A stretch of 64,000 bases of DNA from Brachyhypopomus gauderio (lineage: Eukaryota; Chordata; Actinopteri; Gymnotiformes; Hypopomidae). Position numbers and translations under genes: made by a program. Within the stretch, counting starts at the first letter, position 1. Each line of letters starts with the position of its first letter. Below, in pieces: positions 28,874-58,300 of this stretch. Below the pieces are notes generated by a model. That model did not search any database. It was not told the origin of the DNA and saw only the letters and a list, made by a program, of their open reading frames with translations. The stretch lies in the NCBI RefSeq assembly GCF_052324685.1, contig NC_135228.1:9465386-9529385 (forward strand), given 5' to 3'.

Positions 28874-29403
28874 GCTGGTCCAAAACTGTCGAAGACCTAA
28901 CTCGAAACCTGCTGACAAGACGTGTGATTTGGTGAAGCGCTAACTAGGTTAACTATCGAAGTGAATGTTATGAAAGCTTAAAACAGTCAAAACATGCGTA
29001 TCGCCATTCTTTTACAACCTAGTTTTAAAAAAAGAAAGATGCTAGATACACAACTTTATAGCAGTAGTTAGGTTTAACCTGGCTGCAATGTAGAGCTATC
29101 AAAAAACATCGAGCTTGATGTCATCCCGGCCAGCTAACTAAATCATGTCGGGCGTTAGTGAAGCGCTCAAGGGGCCGAACCAGAGTTACACACCACCGCA
29201 GCACAACAGTTCACACATTTCGGTAGATAGTAAGCAAGCTTACTGAAGTTAGACGCATTAGTTACTAGTTTAAATCTAGGAACAGAGACGGGTTATCAGG
29301 TAGCTAGCTCGCTTTAGTAGCCCGCAGTTGGCTAACTTTACCTTACCTCTTCACTGCGCCGTGAAGGAACTTTCCGCAGTACTTGCTTGAGTGAAGGATC
29401 CAT
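10502..29403 (-). CDS. rapgef6: Rap guanine nucleotide exchange factor 6, N-terminal part (6 exons, gene runs off left edge)
   Basis: Six exons (29347-29403, 18039-18109, 17485-17541, 16513-16596, 12853-12922, 10502-10648) join in frame to 162 residues with GT-AG junctions and matching phases throughout. They align with the extreme N-terminus of the PDZ-GEF family (RAPGEF2/6): [51 protein letters not shown] and SRRRF. The start [16 protein letters not shown] and VENA favour RAPGEF6 over RAPGEF2. Family knowledge: this is a membrane- and junction-associated exchange factor for Rap1/Rap2 with cyclic-nucleotide-binding-like, RasGEF-N, PDZ, Ras-association and catalytic RasGEF domains. Only the first, degenerate cNMP-binding-like region is in the window; all catalytic domains lie beyond position 1. 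The start is the first ATG, followed directly by conserved residues. Gene order with fnip1 and acsl6 supports the call. Confidence 0.93.
10649..12852 (-). other. rapgef6 intron 5
   Basis: Non-coding. Holds a G run of about 22 bases at 11819-11840 and no transposon I recognise. Confidence 0.7.
12853..12922 (-). CDS. rapgef6: rapgef6 exon 5
   Basis: 70 nt with donor GTGAGT. Encodes FGQQRGGRR then [14 protein letters not shown] (residues 91-113) and ends in phase 0. The acceptor (CTCCTCACAG) has a long CT microsatellite as its pyrimidine tract. Confidence 0.94.
12930..13020. repeat. (GA)n microsatellite at rapgef6 exon 5 acceptor
   Basis: About 90 bp of near-perfect GA on the plus strand, read as CT in the sense of rapgef6. 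It ends about 7 bp before the exon 5 splice acceptor and serves as its pyrimidine tract. Confidence 0.97.
14779..14870 (-). mobile_element. 3' tail of an L2-like LINE or related SINE
   Basis: Read on the minus strand, it resembles the TTGTAAAGC...GGCACTTTATAAGTG block followed by an ATA/ATT-rich tail typical of fish L2-like retroposon 3' ends. Only the tail is recognisable. Confidence 0.4.
16513..16596 (-). CDS. rapgef6: rapgef6 exon 4
   Basis: 84 nt, from the last base of Tyr62 to TG of Cys90, acceptor TTCTACAG and donor GTATGT. Encodes [19 protein letters not shown] then [18 protein letters not shown] is a hallmark beta strand of the cNMP-binding-like fold in RAPGEF2/6. Confidence 0.94.
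17485..17541 (-). CDS. rapgef6: rapgef6 exon 3
   Basis: 57 nt (completes Arg43, residues 44-61, first two bases of Tyr62) between acceptor TGCTTTCAG and donor GTAAGT. Encodes [18 protein letters not shown], matching the family motif RYER followed by VL(F/Y). Confidence 0.92.
18039..18109 (-). CDS. rapgef6: rapgef6 exon 2
   Basis: 71 nt between an AG acceptor and a GTGAGT donor. It encodes [20 protein letters not shown] and HQL, residues 20-42, plus AG of the Arg43 codon. This is the conserved helical lead-in to the first cNMP-binding-like domain. Confidence 0.93.
19989..20032. repeat. (GA)n microsatellite
   Basis: Twenty-two GA units, one interrupted by AA. Confidence 0.95.
21387..24206 (+). 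mobile_element. degenerate Ty3/gypsy (chromovirus-type) retrotransposon, integrase core deleted
   Basis: Plus-strand remnants appear in the order of a Ty3/gypsy gag-pol. Gag-like sequence spans about 21.40-21.96 kb. A protease-to-reverse-transcriptase stretch covers about 22.1-22.98 kb with VDYRALF-like and [12 protein letters not shown] motifs. RNase H follows at about 23.24-23.53 kb ([22 protein letters not shown]), then a NALSRQY tether near 23.6 kb. A GPY-type integrase tail with [12 protein letters not shown] is at about 23.79-23.94 kb, and a chromodomain-like stretch with YLVDWEG-like sequence is at about 24.0-24.17 kb. Several stop codons and frame shifts break it, so it cannot encode a functional polyprotein. 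The zinc-binding and DDE parts of integrase are missing near 23.73-23.79 kb. It is antisense to rapgef6. A G-rich tract at 24182-24206 could be the polypurine tract before a 3' LTR starting TGTCAT at 24211; no 5' LTR was found. Confidence 0.88.
24211..24660 (+). repeat. possible 3' LTR of the Ty3/gypsy element
   Basis: Starts with TGTCATAGTA just after a purine-rich tract and follows the chromodomain remnant. The right end and any matching 5' LTR are not visible, so the boundary is a guess. Confidence 0.3.
27730..27930 (+). mobile_element. 3' end of an L2-like LINE
   Basis: Ends with GCGCTATATAAGAATAAAG followed by TATTATTATTAT, the usual 3' terminus of fish L2-like elements. Upstream sequence with TTTAAATCTAAACTTAAGAC resembles the end of the reverse transcriptase region. 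It is 5'-truncated. Confidence 0.65.
28371..28410. repeat. short tandem repeat, 15-bp unit
   Basis: About three copies of GGAGAAGAGCTTTCA, flanked by looser TTTCAGAGGGAA-like copies from about 28325. Confidence 0.85.
28799..28873. repeat. (AT)n(GT)n compound microsatellite
   Basis: About 25 TA units pass directly into about 12 GT units. It lies some 0.5 kb inside the first intron of rapgef6. Confidence 0.97.
29347..29403 (-). CDS. rapgef6: rapgef6 exon 1 (start codon)
   Basis: Codes for 19 residues, [19 protein letters not shown], ending in phase 0 at a GTAAGG donor. The pattern DP-x4-LRK-x-P-x2-R-x2-E matches the N-terminus of vertebrate RAPGEF6. Sequence upstream, to about 29.8 kb, should be 5' UTR and promoter. 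Confidence 0.88.
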
Positions 29404-30054
29404 TGAGGGATTAATATTTCACCAGCTGACCTCCAAGAGAAAGATTATCGCTACGGAAATCCTCAGTCTCCGACACCCCTAAACCCCTGTCTGCCGGTTA
29501 CATTGAAAACTGATTTTCTGTTAGCTAGCCAACTACAAGAAATCAGCACTACAAGACTCCTGTACAAAAAACTCTTTCTGAGAAAAATGTTCAGAAAGAA
29601 GTCAGACGAGTAAAAAAAAGTCCTTCGGTATAAAAACCCATCCTAGTTCCGTACGAAACAAGTTTTAAAAATGCGACTTTCTTGCAGCCGATACTTCCAA
29701 GCGTCTCCTCAACCTCAGGGCGTCTGACTGCAGCTGCGCTGCTGGTTGGGCTTGTACTGCAGATCTGTGAAGGGCCTCAACTGTGAAGTTCATGAGAACT
29801 TGTTGGGCGTACCTCGCTGAAGTCCTCGCTACTCCGTGTAGAGAGAGGACATGCCACAGCTAATACACAGTTCCAAACAAGGTCGCCTTTAAAACGATCA
29901 AGGAAACACTTTGTTTTACGTTTATCTGTATTCACATACTCATATCAAGCTTACTGGAAACGCAATGCATAGGCGTTCTTTTGTAAATGGGAGGTGATGT
30001 TTCACAATTTCTACCAAAGAAGCACTCACAAAGAGGAACAATACACGCGTGTAA
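29404..30054 (-). promoter_or_regulatory. rapgef6 5' UTR and promoter region, between fnip1 end and rapgef6 start
   Basis: About 650 bp lie between the predicted fnip1 cleavage site and the rapgef6 start codon. There is no TATA box near the start and no open frame of note. The transcription start is inferred to lie here, probably around 29.5-29.85 kb. Confidence 0.5.
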
Positions 30055-31468
30055 ATGTATAACATTGACATTTATTGCACAATATTCCCATAAAATTGGG
30101 AAAGAATAAAAAGGCTAAAGTCACAATGAAAGACGTTATGTACATATACACAGCGAAAAACTAAGCAATATATACAATTTACATGAACACATGCTGTACT
30201 AAGTCATGTATGAAGAAATAATTAAATATAAATACATATTCGAGAAGACAGTGCGTAAGGATCTTCTAACGAAATGAAACAAGTTGCACGTTTCTTGCAG
30301 AAGCATTTCATTTGCTATTTTAACCGGCAAAATAAACTCTGCAAAGCCTCTGCGTTTTCATGCCACATGTCCATTAAGACTCGGATGCACGCTTTACCCC
30401 AAGACCAAAAAGAACATTGAATAAATACATTTGTTCGTTACCTTTTTATAAAATCAATTCATTTTCAAAAGTTATTCCTCGTTATTTTTTTCAAATGACT
30501 GTCCAAGCATACCAAGATTGACATTCTTAAATGTACATTTCTGTTCCATCCCTGCCCCATGCATTTCAGCAGTAAACACAGTATGGTGGCCACAAAGCTC
30601 ATTGTGTGAAGTTTCAGCATTTCTTCTTTAAAACTCATTTTTTGTTATACAAATATCCCTTTTAACATAGCACAGCATTGTTTTCTTGATCATAACCCAC
30701 AAAATGAGAACAAATCAACTTTGCATTTTAATATTTCTTGTAGTAAGTTAAATTATTCTATGCAAATCAGACAATTGTTTTTTTTTATTTTTGTTTTGTT
30801 TTTTGTTTTTTTGAGGTAGTGCTGTGCCAGTAGGACAATAAAAATGAAAACAGTTGACAGGATCTCCATCCATTTCACTGCCTGTCAACAATTTGCAATG
30901 AGACACTGGGATTAGTAAGGTGTAAACAAATAGGACAATTACTTACACATAACTGGCATTAACATATGGTATATTCTTAAAAGAAAAAAAAAACAATATG
31001 ACTGATTGCATCAGTAATCCATGTGACAGCTTGGTTTCCTATTGTATGCTTTAGATGGTGCACTGAAGTGAATTTTCACTTTTAAAAGCCACTTGCATTT
31101 CCTCTTTGGATTCCTCATCTTTCCAGGAGGAAAGGACTAAAACAAATGCTATCTGTATATAAAAATACAGTCAGCCATAGTGCCCGCAGTCTAGAAAACA
31201 TTTTTAAAAATGCAGTCAGATTTTCCCTCATTGGTAGTTTATGGGTAATCCAACACTGTCTTTAGTGCACGCCCTGCTGCCACCTAGTGGTATGGAGTCT
31301 ATCCAGGCACCTGCCAATTCCAAGTAAGTAGTTGGTAAGGACTAGCAAGCTCTGGCAGCCAATTCCCAAAGGGTCTCTGATGTTTCAGGATGCACCAACC
31401 ATAGAACGGTCCAGGAGTCCTGCCAGTACATCCCCTGCCAGCGAAGAGCAAAGATATGTCCACATATC
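30055..31468 (-). other. fnip1: fnip1 3' UTR
   Basis: About 1.4 kb, AT-rich, no open frame, ending near an AATAAA at 30071-30076. Length is inferred from that signal. Confidence 0.7.
30071..30076 (-). terminator. fnip1 polyadenylation signal AATAAA
   Basis: Perfect AATAAA on the sense strand, last in the 3' UTR before the rapgef6 promoter region; cleavage is expected at about 30050-30060. Confidence 0.7.
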
Positions 31469-53626
<22,158 letters not shown>

Positions 53627-54000
53627 TTTTTGGACCCACCGTCTCGATATAAAATCCCTTTTCTGCTCAACTCCCGAAACACAGTCTAGTCTCTGAAACT
53701 GACTCCATTTGCGGCCTAGTCATATGACGGGCGTTAGTCACAAGAGCTGCTCAGAAACGCCACCATGCGCTGCTCTACGGACCCATTGGCTGCTATTTTC
53801 GTCCAAGGCACCACGTGGTGGACATATCTGCTGTGTTGATGTTTTGGGGTTAAACTTCATTTCACAGAGTTATGCTAGTAAAGCTGCAGATCACTTTAAA
53901 AGAAAAATAATCCCCCCCCCCCCCCAAGCCAGGCATGTAAACCGAACACGTCCTCCGTTTGACGTGAAGACGTTCAAAGAAATCCATGCAGTGCTCGACA
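53627..54000 (-). promoter_or_regulatory. fnip1 promoter region with E-box and M-box-like palindromes
   Basis: Between the fnip1 start codon and the poly(A) signals of the upstream gene lie GTCATATGAC (53719-53728), ACCACGTGGT (53810-53819, CACGTG core) and a CCAAT box in sense orientation (53785-53789). CACGTG and CAT(A/G)TG-type palindromes are bound by MiT/TFE factors, which are known to induce FLCN/FNIP genes. Binding here is inferred. Confidence 0.5.
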
Positions 54001-54002
54001 TG

Positions 54003-54059
54003 TTTATTTAGATTGATGAGAACACGCAAAACTCACAATATACAAACCAAATATTTATT
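54003..54059 (-). terminator. polyadenylation signals for the candidate meikin gene
   Basis: Two AATAAA hexamers in the gene's sense (54003-54008 and 54054-54059) follow about 1.07 kb of frame-free sequence and lie just before the fnip1 promoter region. Confidence 0.5.
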
Positions 54060-55131
54060 TTTTACCAAAATAAGGCCTGTCTAAGAATCAATAAGAATGC
54101 AATACATTTTTCAAAGACAGATGCAAAACGAAATTTAAAATCTTCATCATGAACAAAACAAAAACCACGGAACAGTGCATCAGCATTACAAAGGCAAATC
54201 ATTATAATCTTTACAGCCAAGTAATCTTATCATGTAATAATAGATAAGCCATTCAACAGATTACTTTGTCAAGACAAAATATAGCCTTTGACTCATTTAA
54301 TGTCGAATCCAACTCTTTTCTTGTGCTGAAACTGTAAAACAAATAACACAACTCTAATTAAATACATTTAATTAAAATAATTTCATATTTGCATCTTTAG
54401 GACTACATAAGTGACCAACAATTACTGGGCTGCCAGCTTGCATCAGCCGATTAATTTAACCTTCACTGGACATGTTGTATTTATGAATTCCTTTTTTTTC
54501 TTTTCCCATATGTGCCCCAATTTCATTACAAGTCAACAGATGCACTGTCCAGGTTATAGTCTTTTAGAAGGAAGACCTGGCCAAAGTTCTGGCATCTTTT
54601 TTTTTGCCTGTTTAATTCAGCATGGTCATTGTTCATCCTAAATCTTGTTTTGATTTCCAATAACAGTCTAATTAACTGTTAGTAAAATAAACCAAAGGAT
54701 TTAGGTGGATGAAGGATGTGTTATGGTTGCATATTTCTGTAGACAAGGTCGCCCTCTGGTGGCTGATGTGGACAATTATTTGCAGGAAGTCAGGTCGCAA
54801 TTTACATCCAGAAAATTTAGGACTGGTCAGTTTTCTGCCTCCATTTCTGACTCACGTGTCCTCCGTAACTGGCAAGTCTGTAAAGGTAATCTAGAGGGAG
54901 TTTTAACACAACAAAAGATGTACAACCTGAAACGTACTACAGCAAATCAATTCTTTCTACATGTAGGCCTACAACACATGATAGGTTTCTCCAAATACAT
55001 TGCTGAAAGGCCACAATACTGCAGTTCAGAATAATTTTTGTTTTACATACCTGAACCAACTAACAGATATGCTAGAAATAGAACAGCAAATAGGACTCTT
55101 CACTGCAGCACTGTGGCCATTCAGGCTGGAA
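54060..55131 (-). other. predicted 3' UTR of the candidate meikin gene
   Basis: AT-rich, no supported exon or repeat. Assignment rests on the poly(A) signals downstream. Confidence 0.4.
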
Positions 55132-55344
55132 TCAGACGGCTGTCCCACACAGCAAGAGAGACCCGTTTACCAGCTTAGCGGGGAACTGAAAGGTGAATGT
55201 CCGTTTCAGTCTTTGGAAGAATGCTTCTTTGTCACTTTCGTCGGCAAAGTCGAAAAATCTCGCTGGCTCGGAGGGAGGCTCCAGGGGGATGAGCTCCTTC
55301 CTCACCCGACTCACCGTGTTGCCCCTCAGTTTACACACGTGACG
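55132..55344 (-). CDS. candidate meikin terminal exon (5' border uncertain)
   Basis: Open frame ending with TGA at 55132-55134. RHVCKLRGNTVSRVRKELIP, LEPPSEPARFFDFADESDKE, then AFFQRLKRTFTFQFPAKL. Acceptor TTTCTTTTCCGGAAG is the best phase-0 site; 55368 and 55389 are alternatives. A GTAAAC inside PAKLVNG could instead be a donor to an unseen exon. Confidence 0.55.
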   Translation of the reverse strand, partial: RHVCKLRGNTVSRVRKELIPLEPPSEPARFFDFADESDKEAFFQRLKRTFTFQFPAKLVNGSLLLCGTAV

Positions 55345-58300
55345 CTTCCGGAAAAGAAACGTGCATTTCTTAATTTTGCTTAAGAGTAACTTGAGCATCG
55401 TTAATGGAGCTCAACTGTACCTTGCACCAGATGTGGACATTCCAGGTTCAGAAAGTAAAAGTCCTCACCAGGATTTTGCTCAAGCTTGCTGGATTTTTTA
55501 ATTAGTGCAATCCAGGTAAAATTAGTGGAATCAACACAATCCAGGAAGCCCGAGCAAAATCCTGGTGAGGACTTTTACTTTCTGAACCTGGAATTGACAC
55601 CTCTGCCTTGCACTACCCTGAAACCAAAGGCCTTGCCTGTGATATACAAGGACTGGAAGATTGCAACACGGCATTCTGCTGGATGGAAGCCACAGAGAGG
55701 CCCCAGTAGAAATAATTCTTAATAACTGTCCTAAGGACCTCAAGCACTGCATGTAGTTTCTGGCCCAAGACACACCAAACGTGATCCATCAGATAATTAT
55801 AAAGTCCTTCACATGCCAAGTTAGGTGAGGCACAGATGGGAAAGGGGAGGCAAAAAAAAAAAAATAAGACATGCAGTGCTTGGAATCCCCGAGAGCAGGA
55901 ATGACATTGGCATGGCCTTTTCTACAGACCCATTTAACAACCACTTGATGAAGCTTCAAAAAAAAAAACTTAATTACCTTTTTTTTCACAGCTGGAGGAA
56001 GCAGCGGTGTTCTAAGAGTTACTGGACAAGTTTCTTCAAACACAACTGGCTTGATCTCCCTTTCTGCAAGCACAAATTTACCATCACTACAGACATCCTG
56101 TGTCATCGCCCTTTTACAGTAGCATGCATATACTGAGACAATTGGGAAGGAAAAAACCTGGGGTATTTTTTGAGGATCCCAAAGTGTTTGATGGCCCAGC
56201 CAAAGGTGAAAATCTAAGAACAAGGAAGAAAAACAAAAAAATCAGATATGAACACAAATTCAGTACTGTAACCGTCACAGCCTTCAAATGTCAGCTGTTC
56301 TACATGTCTATCACAGTCAGGCGTTACCAAGAACGCAAACGATGTTGTTCTTGCTGGGAGGGAAGAATGTAAAGACTCTTCACTACTGACAGCCAAACAG
56401 GAAAGTGCATGGTTTTGTGTCACCAAGCCGAAAGTTGAACAGCACACCGATACACCAGGGAATGCAGCAGGACTAGTGGGTTGCTAAGAGTTTTGAAGCA
56501 AGCATAACATACTTTGATGGACATCACCATCCCACGCTTATGGGAAAAGTGGGGAAAGATCAAATGAAAATAAAAACAGACTTATTATATACATACAGTC
56601 AATGGCCTTAATCGTTAGCGTTAGAAACATGGCTTTCTGATTTTGGTCCATGTTGACATGACTCGGTCATATGACTGCTGCAGACGTGTCCGCTGCTCAT
56701 ACCACCAATCCTCCATCCTACCGCATTCCAAAGAAGAGCTATTGGATTCAGACCTGGTGCATGGCACACGGAAGTCAATGTCACGCAACCCGTTTTGAGA
56801 TGTCAGTCTTAAGATGGAAAAATTGCAGTCATAAAAAGCTGCACAGGGTTAGCAACAATATTAACATAGGTAACAATATTAGGGGGTGTATTAGGTGGCG
56901 TGTACTATAAATATTAAGGACTGTACACAACCACAGACATACTGAGGCAAAGGGACATTGGGTCTATGGATTCATACCAAATTATGATCCTCAAATTATA
57001 ATACCCAGCCTCCTTAGACCAGGTAACGCTTTCATCCGCAGCCCTCCCGTTCTGGAGAGCCTGTCTACTCTAACTTGGCAAGAAGCAAAATCAAGCATTA
57101 GGTAAAGCTGTAAAACCACACATGACCTAATTACCCAACAGGTGACACAGGTTGAGGTGGCGACAGTGAAAATGACTCCTCTGTAGCTAGTCTGTCCGTT
57201 ACAGGTGACAGCTCTGTAACGACAACAGGAACACTGGTAAACACAAGCAAATCATAAGGCATGTATGGTGGCAACGAATCCCAAAATAATCCCAAATTAG
57301 AAATGCACTACAAAATCATAAAACATATCCATTGACGACTCATGCAAAACATTTTTCAAACACGAGACAACTGTATCTCATTATTTGCCTGTGACTTAAC
57401 TGGCCAGTTTTCTACTTGAACCAGTTCCATAAACTCAAACGTTGAGTCTAATATGATCACTTATTTTCATGTCCTCATTGGGTTTTGGAAGGATCTGCAG
57501 CATTTCTGATAATGCATGTGTTAATTTTTTTTCTTTCAGTTTTTGTGTGGATGACTTTGTATCACATTTAAAAAAATTAAAAAGCTGAAAGCTTCATCAG
57601 ATCAGAAATAAGATTTGCAATTTTGCAGCAAATGCATTTTTGGTTCACTCAGCAACTTTAGTCATGTACATCATTACTTTAAAAACACAGGTAACCTCCA
57701 AAGCATCCCTACAGTCTGCAGAAACATTCCCTTTGTAAAAATAAAGCATTGCTCAGCATAACAGAAATACCAAGAATGGAGGAGAGGTTTGGAGATCTTT
57801 GCTTGGCTATATCCACAGCATGGCTGAGATCGAGAAGAGTAGAGTTCTTGATATGGGACTGGAGTGTTTCTTCATCGCTGATCCAACCTGTGCCCTCTTC
57901 TCAGAAAGAAGGAAGGACAATTTGTTTGATCATCTAGGCTGCAGTCAAACCAGGCTTCAGAAATGTCTTAAATTGTGTTTTTAATAGTTGAAAAATTCTA
58001 TCCACGACAGCAAGACTATCAACAGCAAATGTATACCATTAGTTTCTGCTTTGCGTAGTGTCTCAATGGAGGGAAGTGTCTCCTCTGACTCAGAGTCTAA
58101 ATCCAGACATTCCATTAAGAAGCTGGAAACACCAGAAGGTAGAATCATACCTGAATTGTAACAGGAAAAGTCAGCTTTAGACAGGTCCAATTGGTAGATG
58201 TAACTTATCAGTGGAAATACTTAGCATGGAATGCTTCAAGCCGCACTTGTGCTGTCCTGGCAAGAGTCCTTAATACCGGTCGTCACTATGCTCTGTTAAA

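Larger units (their letters stand above)
18110..29346 (-). other. rapgef6 intron 1
   Basis: An 11.2-kb first intron. It contains a GA microsatellite (19989-20032), a decayed Ty3/gypsy element on the opposite strand (about 21.4-24.2 kb), a C run (25316-25330), an L2-like tail (about 27.73-27.93 kb), a short tandem repeat (28371-28410) and an AT/GT compound microsatellite (28799-28873). The stretches 18.2-21.2 kb and 24.4-27.6 kb are AT-rich and otherwise featureless to me. Confidence 0.75.

Noticed and set aside
55789..56223. 144-codon minus-strand frame as a single-exon gene
   Set aside because: Only 55978-56063 (or 56101) has splice borders and coding character; the rest of the frame reads through poly-A and intron sequence.
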